Below are positions 9,811 to 16,012 of a stretch of 22,911 nucleotides of DNA, piece after piece. The notes under the pieces are model-generated. The model had not been told where the DNA came from. It saw only the letters and a list, made by a program, of their open reading frames with translations, and did no database searches. The stretch is from CAYFQV01 sp964654185 (GTDB taxonomy: Bacteria; Spirochaetota; Spirochaetia; DSM-27196; PWMO01). Position numbers and translations under genes: made by a program. Every line of letters starts with the position of its first letter. Positions within the stretch are counted from its first letter, which is position 1. The DNA lies in assembly GCA_964654185.1 (NCBI GenBank), contig CAZZIE010000065.1, forward strand, positions 1 to 22,911, read 5' to 3'.

Positions 9811-9817
9811 CCTCCCC
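9811..9817 (-). promoter_or_regulatory. Shine-Dalgarno site setting the GTG start of the FN3-array lipoprotein
   Basis: GGGGAGG on the minus strand lies 5 nt before GTG 9805. It favours this start over any codon in the open frame running up to 9982. Confidence 0.75.
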
Positions 9818-9910
9818 CCAAGGTCCTTCCAGGTACGCGCGGAGTCCATTGACCCTGGTTCTGGATTGTCGATTTACCGAGAACCATAGGACGGTGAGGA
9901 CGCTCTCACA

Positions 9911-9926
9911 TCGTACGAAGGTACGA
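9911..9926. repeat. Short inverted repeat upstream of the lipoprotein operon
   Basis: TCGTAC, 4 nt (GAAG), GTACGA is a perfect 6-bp inverted repeat about 105 bp upstream of the FN3-array start. It could be an operator or be chance. I found no convincing -35/-10 pair on the minus strand between 9806 and 9980. Confidence 0.3.
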
Positions 9927-9981
9927 GATGGGGCGAATTTCCTGGTCGAATTTGCGTGAAATGGCGGTAGCCGGAAGAACA

Positions 9982-10008
9982 CGGCGCCGGCCTCGAAGGC
10001 CGGCGCCG
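9982..10008 (-). terminator. Strong hairpin, probable transketolase terminator
   Basis: The 12-bp arms CGGCGCCGGCCT and AGGCCGGCGCCG flank a 3-nt loop (CGA). On the minus strand the hairpin is followed by TGTTCTTCC, a poor but T-containing tract. It lies about 100 bp after the transketolase stop and before the lipoprotein operon, which fits intrinsic termination or an mRNA-stabilising end. Confidence 0.6.
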
Positions 10009-10018
10009 CGAGCGGACG

Positions 10019-10046
10019 GGATCGGCGGCCGGACTCCCGCCGATCC
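10019..10046. repeat. Second inverted repeat of the transketolase 3' region
   Basis: GGATCGGCGG and CCGCCGATCC form a perfect 10-bp stem around an 8-nt loop. There is no T-run on either side. It sits between the terminator-like hairpin at 9982-10008 and two weaker stems: CGGGACG/CGTCCCG at 10046-10071 and GTTCC/GGAAC at 10082-10096. Confidence 0.5.
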
Positions 10047-10111
10047 GGGACGGCACATGCGGCACGTCCCGACCGTCCGTTGTTCCTGTACGGAACGACT
10101 CGCTAATCAGA

Positions 10112-12010
10112 CTATGACAATTCTCGCACGGCTTTCTGGATCGATCCAGAGTCAATACCGTGATGGAAGACGTGTTCTTCCAGACCACCGGCACCGCGCC
10201 TGGTGATACCCAGGTGGCGGTACGTCGGGGTGAGGCCGCGCTCCAGAAGCCAGGTTCCGAACTTCGATCCCAGCCCCGTCTGGAAGTACTGGCTCTCCAC
10301 CAGCAGGACGAACCCCGTGCTCCCGATCTTCTTCATGGTCGCTTCATCGACGACGTTGAGGGTCGGCTTGTTCACCAGGCCCACGTCAATCCCCTCCTTC
10401 CGCAACCGGTCGACGGCGTCGACGGCGCGGTAGAGAAGCTCACCGTAGGTGACCACGTAACCTGCCGAACCCTCCCGGATGATCTCGTCCTTCCCGGGCT
10501 CGAAGGTGTAGCTCTCGTCGTAGACCTTGGCGCCGTCCTCCTTCAGGACATAAGGCACCGTGGAGCGCACGGAGAAGACGAAGCGGATGCCGGGATCGTT
10601 GAAAATGCGCTTCACCAGCGCCGTCAACTGATTGGGATCCGCAGGGAAGTACATCCGCGTGTCTTCGCTGAGCTCCAGGGGCCCGTTGTCGGCGAAGAAG
10701 ATGTTGGTGCCGTAGTGGCAGGTGTTGTCCGCCATGTAGTCGACCCCGGCGTGGGAGAAGTGGCAGAGCACGTTGCTCTCGTTCAGGCGCGCCATGGTGA
10801 GCTCGGAGATGACCATCTCCAGGAAGGCGCTGAAGGTGGAGAAGATCCCCTGCTTGCCCTCCTCGAAGCCGAAGCCCGCGGCAACGGAGAAGTTGCCCCG
10901 CTCCATGACACCGCCCTTGGTGTACACCTCCGGGTGCTCCTTGCCGATGACGTTGAGGCCGGTTGAACCCTCCAGATCGCTGTCGATGACCATGACCTTC
11001 TCGACGCGCTCCTTCTCGGACATCCCGTCGAGGATCTCGTTGACGACGGCGCCGAAGGTCTTGCGGTTGCTTCCCTTGTCCTCGGAGACACCGACGTAGG
11101 TGAGGTCCGACTTCGGCTTCTCGACACCCTTGAGGTAGTCCGCGGCCTTCTGCCGGCCCCGCTTCTCCAGGTAGGCGATTGCCGCATCGACCGGCACGAC
11201 GTCGTGGCCCTTATGGGAGCCTTCGATCTCCGGGATGCCCGGAGCCATGACGCGCGTGTTGACCAGCGCCATGGGGCCGTCGTGGGTCAGGGCGGTGTGG
11301 ATGCGCTTGTAGAGGCTCACCCAGTCTTCGCCGTCCCCGGAATCGACCTTCATGCCGTGACCGCCCAGAGTCTTCCCCAGATCGAAGCCCGGGAGGTACT
11401 CCTTCGGATGGCCCGCAATGGTGACGTTGTTGTCGTCAATGAAGACGGAGACCTTCAGGTTGTGGGCCACGGCGTGGCGCGCCGCTTCGGCATCGTTTCC
11501 TTCCTGCTGCGACCCGTCACTGCCGAAGAGGACGACGTGCTTGTCGGGGTTTGCCCGGGCAACGCCGTTCACGAAGGGAAACATGTGCCCAAGTCGGCCG
11601 GAGCTGAACTTGATCCCCAGGCTTCGGTCCAGCTCAGGATGGCCGTAGAGTCCCTCCCCGGCGGCGCGATAGTGGTAGAGCTTCTCCATGGGCATCTCAC
11701 CGTTCATGGCGGCAAGGGCGTACTGAATGGCGACGCGGTGTCCCGCCTCGTCGAAGGCGACGGGAACCACCTTGCCGGTGCCGCGCATGAAGCCCTCGGC
11801 AATGAGCACCTCCGGCACAATGTTGTAGGGTCCACCGCTGTGGCCGGAAAGCCCCTTCCCCGCGGCAATGGCGGTGTAGAAGACAATCAGGTCCCGGAAG
11901 AGGGCAATGTTCTCTTCGAGGTGCTTCTTCTTCGCTTCACTGAGCTCTTTCTCCTCAAAGGTGAATGAGAGTGGTCGGTAGCTGGTTACATCGATCGGAA
12001 AGTCTGCCAT
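10112..12010 (-). CDS. tkt: Transketolase, single-chain
   Basis: The 632-residue protein is predicted to transfer two-carbon units between sugar phosphates in the non-oxidative pentose phosphate pathway, using thiamine diphosphate. The N-terminal half has GHSGGP (56-61), GSDGSQQEGN (163-172) and DDNN (192-195), matching the diphosphate- and metal-binding motif that spans a GDG-type start to an NN end. In the C-terminal half GVMERGNFSVAAG resembles the segment holding the conserved glutamate that activates the cofactor. The usual tkt core GDGCLMEG is replaced by SDGSQQEG, so it belongs to a divergent branch, and dihydroxyacetone-type ketolases are an alternative. The start is well supported by GAGGAGGAACC before ATG 12010. 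It lies downstream of glgC across a gap of unknown size, so shared transcription cannot be judged. Confidence 0.88.
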   Translation of the reverse strand: MADFPIDVTSYRPLSFTFEEKELSEAKKKHLEENIALFRDLIVFYTAIAAGKGLSGHSGGPYNIVPEVLIAEGFMRGTGKVVPVAFDEAGHRVAIQYALAAMNGEMPMEKLYHYRAAGEGLYGHPELDRSLGIKFSSGRLGHMFPFVNGVARANPDKHVVLFGSDGSQQEGNDAEAARHAVAHNLKVSVFIDDNNVTIAGHPKEYLPGFDLGKTLGGHGMKVDSGDGEDWVSLYKRIHTALTHDGPMALVNTRVMAPGIPEIEGSHKGHDVVPVDAAIAYLEKRGRQKAADYLKGVEKPKSDLTYVGVSEDKGSNRKTFGAVVNEILDGMSEKERVEKVMVIDSDLEGSTGLNVIGKEHPEVYTKGGVMERGNFSVAAGFGFEEGKQGIFSTFSAFLEMVISELTMARLNESNVLCHFSHAGVDYMADNTCHYGTNIFFADNGPLELSEDTRMYFPADPNQLTALVKRIFNDPGIRFVFSVRSTVPYVLKEDGAKVYDESYTFEPGKDEIIREGSAGYVVTYGELLYRAVDAVDRLRKEGIDVGLVNKPTLNVVDEATMKKIGSTGFVLLVESQYFQTGLGSKFGTWLLERGLTPTYRHLGITRRGAGGLEEHVFHHGIDSGSIQKAVRELS

Positions 12011-12141
12011 GGTTCCTCCTCAATATGTCAGGGTACTGGAAAGGTCGCGGTATCTACAAGCTTGTGGACACCCGGAGCCTCGACCCCGCGCCCCGCCCGG
12101 GAAAAGCGCCGCCCTGAACGCCGACGGCCCCCCGCCGCCAT

Positions 12142-12151
12142 NNNNNNNNNN
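12142..12151. other. Assembly gap (ten Ns)
   Basis: Ten consecutive Ns lie between the glgC stop and the transketolase start, most likely a placeholder joining two contigs. The true length and content are unknown, so the glgC terminator and the transketolase promoter may be partly missing. The readable flanks hold only a short inverted repeat (GAGCAT/ATGCTC, 12174-12192) and no supported gene. Confidence 0.95.
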
Positions 12152-12209
12152 TCCTCCGCGCGGCGAAGGCCGTGAGCATCGTCCCCATGCTCTTGATCCT
12201 GTGGCGTGC

Positions 12210-13493
12210 TCAGATGACCGTGCCGGCGGGAATGACGCCGTTCTTGGGAATGATGATGATGCCGTCCCTGACGAAGTGGGTGGGATAGTCGCCGTCGGTC
12301 CGGTCGGCGTCGTCCCAGCCGATGGAGCAGCCCTCGCCGATCCGGGCGTTCTTGTCGATGATGGCGCCGCGCACCTTCGTGTTGCGGCCGATTCCGACCG
12401 TCGGCGCGCCGCGGCTCTGGCGCTCCTGCATGCGCCCGACCGACTCGTAGTAGTCGGCACCCATGCAGACAACGCCGTCGAGGTCGCACCCGGACTCCAC
12501 AATGGTCCGCACGCCGATCACGCTGTTCTTCACAGTGGAGTCGACAATGACGCAGCCGTCTGCCGTGAGGGTATGCTCAACCACGGCGTGGGTGAACTTG
12601 GACGGCGGCAGGTCGCGCCGGTGCGTGTAGATGGGCATCTTCTCGTCGTAGAAGTTGAAGTCCGGCACCGGCCCGGCGAGGTTCAGGTTGGTCTCGTAGA
12701 AAGAGCGGATGGTCCCTATGTCCTCCCAGAAGCCGCCGAAGACGTAGGACTGTACCTTCGCATTTCCGATCAGGCTCGGGATCACCTCGTGGCCGAAGTC
12801 CGTGTAGTCGTTATCCAGCGCCTTCTCCAGGGCGCTCGCCTTGAAGAAGTAGATCCCCATGGACCCCAGGTAGTCCCGGCCCGCGGCTTTGGCCGCCTCG
12901 TTTGGATAGAGGGTCTCAGGAATCTTCATATGATCGATGTGTACGTCCAGCGCCGGCTTCTCGGTGAACTCCGTGATCCAGCCGTCGGCATCCGCGGTGA
13001 GAATGCCGAACCCCACGGCTGCCTCCCGGGTCACCGGCGTGCAGGCAATAGTGACATCCGCGTCGGACTCGACATGGTAACGGTGGAAGTTGGCCAGGTC
13101 CATCCGGTAGAGCTGGTCCCCCGAGAGGATGAGGTAGTACGCCGGCTCCTGGGTGCGGAAGTGCACCAGGTTCTTCCGGACCGCATCTGCGGTGCCCTCA
13201 TACCACCCCTCGTGCTCGAAGGTCTGCTCCGCCGCCAGGATCTCGACAAAACCGTGGCTGAAGGTATCGAAGATGTAGGTATTCGCCAGGTGCAGGTGCA
13301 GGGATGCGGAGTTGAACTGCGTCAGGACGTACATCTTCTTGAAGCCGCTGTTGATGCTGTTGGAGATGGGAATGTCCACCAGGCGGTACTTCGTCCCGAA
13401 GGGGACCGCCGGCTTCGCCCGCTCCTTGGTGAGTGGATAGAGACGGGTGCCCTTCCCGCCGCCCATGATGATCGACAGTACGTCCGTGTCCAT
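12210..13493 (-). CDS. glgC: Glucose-1-phosphate adenylyltransferase (ADP-glucose pyrophosphorylase)
   Basis: The enzyme makes ADP-glucose from glucose-1-phosphate and ATP, the committed step of bacterial glycogen synthesis. The 427-residue protein shows the nucleotidyltransferase signature GGGKGTRLYPLT (11-22), PAVPFGTKYRLVD, the metal and sugar segment SGDQLYRMD, FTEKP, and FWEDIGTI. It ends in a left-handed beta-helix from about residue 300 (hexapeptide-like VIVDSTVKNSVIGV, GIGRNTKVRGAIIDKNARIGEG). Length is normal for GlgC. ATG 13493 lies 2 nt after the glgA TAA stop, and the ribosome site GAGGAG lies inside the end of glgA, so translation is probably coupled. Allosteric control by glycolytic intermediates is expected from the family but cannot be read here. 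Confidence 0.97.
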   Translation of the reverse strand: MDTDVLSIIMGGGKGTRLYPLTKERAKPAVPFGTKYRLVDIPISNSINSGFKKMYVLTQFNSASLHLHLANTYIFDTFSHGFVEILAAEQTFEHEGWYEGTADAVRKNLVHFRTQEPAYYLILSGDQLYRMDLANFHRYHVESDADVTIACTPVTREAAVGFGILTADADGWITEFTEKPALDVHIDHMKIPETLYPNEAAKAAGRDYLGSMGIYFFKASALEKALDNDYTDFGHEVIPSLIGNAKVQSYVFGGFWEDIGTIRSFYETNLNLAGPVPDFNFYDEKMPIYTHRRDLPPSKFTHAVVEHTLTADGCVIVDSTVKNSVIGVRTIVESGCDLDGVVCMGADYYESVGRMQERQSRGAPTVGIGRNTKVRGAIIDKNARIGEGCSIGWDDADRTDGDYPTHFVRDGIIIIPKNGVIPAGTVI

Positions 13494-13495
13494 GC

Positions 13496-15013
13496 TTACT
13501 CCTCGTGCGCGCCGCCGCTCCGGCGCAGCCTCTCGTACAGCTCCAGGTAGCGCCGGGCACTGCGGTCCCAGCCGAAGTCGCGCCGCATGGCGACCATCCG
13601 CATCTGCGCAATCCGCTGCGGCTGCTCCCGATAGATCGCCAGAGCGCGCCGTACCGCCCGAAGGATGCTCTCCTCGGATGGTACACCCAATTGGAAGCCC
13701 GTGGCGCGCAATCCTTCCGCCTCGTCGACCACTGTGTCCTTGAGACCACCTGTCGTCGACACGATCGGCAGGGTCCCGTACCGCATGGAGTACATCTGGT
13801 TCAACCCGCAGGGCTCGTACTCCGAGGGCATGAGGAAGAAGTTTGCTCCCGCCTCGATCAGGTGGGCGAGCCCATCATCGTAGCCGAGGACCGCGGAGAA
13901 GTTGGGAAGCTCCGCCGACAGGCGGCGGATCCGCTCCTCGTAGCGGGGATCGCCGCTGCCCAGGAGCACGACCTGGAGGTCCTCCTCCCGGCAGAGACGT
14001 TCAACCGCGCCGCCAGCCGCGGCGTCCAGCGTGTCTGGAGCGGCCCCGCCGTCCCCGAAGAGGTGGCGGATGCCCTTCTGCTCGGCAAGGCGACCGATCA
14101 TCCCGATAACCGGCACCTCCGGGCGTTCCGGCAGATGGTACCGGCGCTGGAGGGCCGCCTTCGCCTCGTCCTTGCCGGTAAGGTCCGCGGCGCTGAAGGA
14201 CTTCGGCAGCACCGGATCGCGTTCCGGGTCCCACACGTCCGGATCGATTCCGTTCAGCACGCCGTGGAGCTCGTCCCGCCGTCGGGAGAGGAGCTCTTCC
14301 ATGCCGAAGGCGCCGCCGGGCTCCAGCAGCTCCTCCGCGTAGCTCGGCGAGACCGTGGTAAGGAGGTCCGCGCTGGTCAGCGCGCCGTGGAGCATATTGT
14401 AGAGACCGTCGTGGCTGTAGCCCAGGTCGACGTAGCGATCAAGTGGGATTCCGGCGTGGGCGAACTCCTCGGATGCAAAGACCCCTTGATAGCCGATGTT
14501 GTGAATGGTGAAGACGCTGCGGGTGTTCGCGAACTCCCCTTCGGCCTCCCGGCTCTTCAGGTACCCGGGCACCAGACCTGTGGGCCAGTCGTGGGCGTGG
14601 ATGACCTCAGGCGTCCACTGCAGGAAGCGGCAGAGCTGAAAGGCGCCGTAGGACAGGAGGGCGAAGCGCCGCGGGTTATCCGAATAGTCCACGTTACCCT
14701 GGTTGTAAATCCCCTGCCGGCCGAAGGCGCCGTCGTGGTCCAGGAGGTAGACCGGAAGATCTCCGGGCAGGCGGTAGACGCCGACCCATTCCTCACGAAA
14801 GCCTATTGGTACGCCCAGCGGCCCGGGAACTCGCTCCAATGAGGCGGGATCAATGAAGCCGTACCGCGGCATAACGACCCGGACATCCTCCCCGAGGTCG
14901 TGCAGCGCACCGGTAAGTGCAGCCACGGCATCCGCAAGGCCTCCGGCCTTAGCCACGGGGGCGAATTCACTTGTCACCATGAGAACTCTGCGTGCCGACG
15001 TCACGCGGCCCAT
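13496..15013 (-). CDS. glgA: Glycogen synthase, ADP-glucose type (GT5)
   Basis: It elongates alpha-1,4-glucan chains from ADP-glucose supplied by GlgC. From ATG 15013 the product is 505 residues, usual for GlgA. The N-terminus RRVLMVTSEFAPVAKAGGLAD carries the K-x-G-G-L motif that binds ADP-glucose (Lys22). The C-terminal GT-B half has GRLAEQKG and EYEPCGLNQMYSMRYGTLPIV followed by TTGGLKDTV, with the conserved catalytic-region Glu. The frame is open to a TTG at 15040, but the ATG matches the family N-terminus better; its ribosome site is weak. It lies 39 bp after the 146-residue gene and 2 nt before glgC, forming one operon. No branching enzyme glgB is present in the window. Confidence 0.95.
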   Translation of the reverse strand: MGRVTSARRVLMVTSEFAPVAKAGGLADAVAALTGALHDLGEDVRVVMPRYGFIDPASLERVPGPLGVPIGFREEWVGVYRLPGDLPVYLLDHDGAFGRQGIYNQGNVDYSDNPRRFALLSYGAFQLCRFLQWTPEVIHAHDWPTGLVPGYLKSREAEGEFANTRSVFTIHNIGYQGVFASEEFAHAGIPLDRYVDLGYSHDGLYNMLHGALTSADLLTTVSPSYAEELLEPGGAFGMEELLSRRRDELHGVLNGIDPDVWDPERDPVLPKSFSAADLTGKDEAKAALQRRYHLPERPEVPVIGMIGRLAEQKGIRHLFGDGGAAPDTLDAAAGGAVERLCREEDLQVVLLGSGDPRYEERIRRLSAELPNFSAVLGYDDGLAHLIEAGANFFLMPSEYEPCGLNQMYSMRYGTLPIVSTTGGLKDTVVDEAEGLRATGFQLGVPSEESILRAVRRALAIYREQPQRIAQMRMVAMRRDFGWDRSARRYLELYERLRRSGGAHEE

Positions 15014-15052
15014 GATAGAGCCAAACGCGTCAGCACACAATGAAGGGGGCGC

Positions 15053-15493
15053 TTACAGGTCCATGCATCCGTTGTTGATGACGGTCGAGACGCCGCCGTC
15101 GGACCAGTCGAGGGTCTTTGTCGAGGCGTCGGCGAAGTTGGAGAGGACCACCGTTTCGTCGGAGGCAATGAGGTCGCGATGCATGAGATCGCAAAGGAAG
15201 GAAGAGATACGCTCGATCTTCTCGCCGGGGTTGTACCCCTGTACCACGACGCGTCCGCCGTTGATCTTGAGAATGCGCACGCGGATCCACCCCTGTTCCG
15301 CGGCAAGGCGAACCACCTCGTCCCGGGCGTGCCCCTCCTGCCCGGGCGACTCGTCATGACGGCGGTACACCTCCATGACGGCATCCCGGGTGAGGCCGAA
15401 ACGCTCAGGTTCCGCGACGACGGCGTCCGCGTGGTCATCCGTCACAGGAATGACAGTGGTGTCTGAAAGCCAGTACCCGATAGTGCGTGCCAT
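15053..15493 (-). CDS. Hypothetical protein heading the glycogen operon
   Basis: I do not recognise this 146-residue protein with confidence. It starts MARTIGYWLSDTTVIPV, has a central segment EGHARDEVVRLAAEQGWIRVRI, then a beta-rich RVVVQGYNPGEKI, and ends in NNGCMDL. There is no signal peptide, membrane helix or obvious metal or nucleotide motif, so it is probably a soluble cytoplasmic alpha/beta protein. ATG 15493 has only a weak purine-rich leader (GAAAGAAAG). A promoter-like pair lies just upstream, and glgA follows 39 bp after its TAA, so it is the first gene of the glgA-glgC transcript. A regulatory or accessory role in glycogen metabolism is possible from position alone. Confidence 0.75.
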   Translation of the reverse strand: MARTIGYWLSDTTVIPVTDDHADAVVAEPERFGLTRDAVMEVYRRHDESPGQEGHARDEVVRLAAEQGWIRVRILKINGGRVVVQGYNPGEKIERISSFLCDLMHRDLIASDETVVLSNFADASTKTLDWSDGGVSTVINNGCMDL

Positions 15494-15522
15494 ACGTTGC
15501 GTCTACTTTCTTTCGTTCCACC

Positions 15523-15551
15523 ATTATTCCCAAAAGACTCGCTTCAGACAA
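15523..15551 (-). promoter_or_regulatory. Candidate sigma70 promoter of the hypothetical-glgA-glgC operon
   Basis: On the minus strand TTGTCT (15551-15546) and AATAAT (15528-15523) are separated by 17 bp. They are close to the consensus TTGACA and TATAAT, and would start transcription about 22 nt before ATG 15493. It is divergent from the metal-uptake promoter. Confidence 0.5.
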
Positions 15552-15618
15552 CAAGATAGTTCTGAGGAATTTCACTAGGAGACACACGTCATTCTGCGGG
15601 GGCGGGCTGAAGGGCGAC

Positions 15619-15647
15619 TTGACCGGCGTCGTGTCGATGCGTATGCT
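15619..15647 (+). promoter_or_regulatory. Sigma70-like promoter of the ribbon-helix-helix/znuACB operon
   Basis: TTGACC (15619-15624) and TATGCT (15642-15647) are spaced by exactly 17 bp. The predicted start, near A15655, falls immediately before the 19-bp palindrome and about 84 nt before the GTG start of the regulator gene. Confidence 0.65.
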
Positions 15648-15656
15648 CTCTGCCAT

Positions 15657-15675
15657 GGTAATACCTCGTATTACC
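15657..15675. promoter_or_regulatory. Perfect palindrome, candidate operator of the metal-uptake operon
   Basis: GGTAATACCTCGTATTACC has two perfect 7-bp arms around a 5-bp centre and is AT-richer than its surroundings. It overlaps or directly follows the predicted transcription start, the usual place for a repressor site. The most likely ligand is the ribbon-helix-helix protein encoded immediately downstream. I saw no second clear copy in the window. Confidence 0.65.
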
Positions 15676-15722
15676 GCGACCTTCCGGGCCACTCCGGCCG
15701 GGTCGAGACCGCGTAACCGCAC

Positions 15723-15730
15723 AAAGGAGG
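15723..15730 (+). promoter_or_regulatory. Shine-Dalgarno site setting the GTG start of the ribbon-helix-helix gene
   Basis: AAAGGAGG lies 8 nt before GTG 15739. The frame is open back to 15487, but that upstream part spans the promoter and palindrome, so the GTG is the real start. Confidence 0.85.
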
Positions 15731-15738
15731 ACACAATC

Positions 15739-16011
15739 GTGGCTGCTCACATACACCACCGCAAGGAAGAGCTCGTCAGCTTCAAGGTCGATGCCGAACT
15801 CGCGGACATGCTCCGCCGCATCCCGAACAAGTCGCAATTCATCCGCAAGGCGGTTCTGCAGGCCCTCGACCACGAGTGCCCGATCTGCCAGGGCACCGGC
15901 ATCCTCTCCCCGGAGGCCATGGAGCACTGGAAGGAGTTCACGAAGCACCATCACGTGGTCGACTGCGACTCCTGCGGCGCGAGCTACATCACCTGCGAAT
16001 TGGAGAACTGA
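15739..16011 (+). CDS. Ribbon-helix-helix regulator with Cys-rich metal-binding tail, putative zinc sensor
   Basis: The 90-residue protein starts at GTG after an AAAGGAGG site. Residues 11-18 (ELVSFKVD) look like the DNA-reading beta-strand, 19-28 the first helix, and 32-43 (SQFIRKAVLQAL) the second helix of a CopG/Arc-type fold. The C-terminal half carries CPIC (47-50) followed by GTG, a His triplet (70-72), CDSC (76-79) and Cys86, a likely zinc site; the N-terminus adds AHIHH. It is the first gene of an operon with znuA, znuC and znuB, starting 1 nt before znuA. I infer a metal-dependent repressor of this operon acting at the palindrome 15657-15675. This is not proven: the Cys site could be structural, and nickel- or antitoxin-type relatives exist in the same fold. 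Confidence 0.8.
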   Translation: MAAHIHHRKEELVSFKVDAELADMLRRIPNKSQFIRKAVLQALDHECPICQGTGILSPEAMEHWKEFTKHHHVVDCDSCGASYITCELEN

Positions 16012-16012
16012 C

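Noticed and set aside
12027..12141. Small minus-strand frame starting with ATG at the edge of the N run
   Set aside because: The 37-codon Arg/Gly-rich translation borders missing sequence and has no support beyond a GGAGGA on the far side of the gap.
12009..13550. 513-codon plus-strand frame crossing the N run opposite glgC
   Set aside because: It reads through the assembly gap and is antisense to a well-conserved glgC, so it cannot be trusted.
13505..14842. 445-codon plus-strand frame opposite glgA
   Set aside because: It lies wholly antisense to a clear glycogen synthase and encodes no recognisable domain; it is a by-product of high GC at third codon positions.
15487..15738. Upstream extension of the ribbon-helix-helix frame
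   Set aside because: The extension covers the promoter and palindrome, and a strong AAAGGAGG site sits before GTG 15739.
15791..16012. Upstream extension of the znuA frame into the regulator gene
   Set aside because: The extension is an out-of-frame, Arg/Ser-rich reading of the regulator gene. GTG 16013 has a ribosome site and gives a signal peptide.
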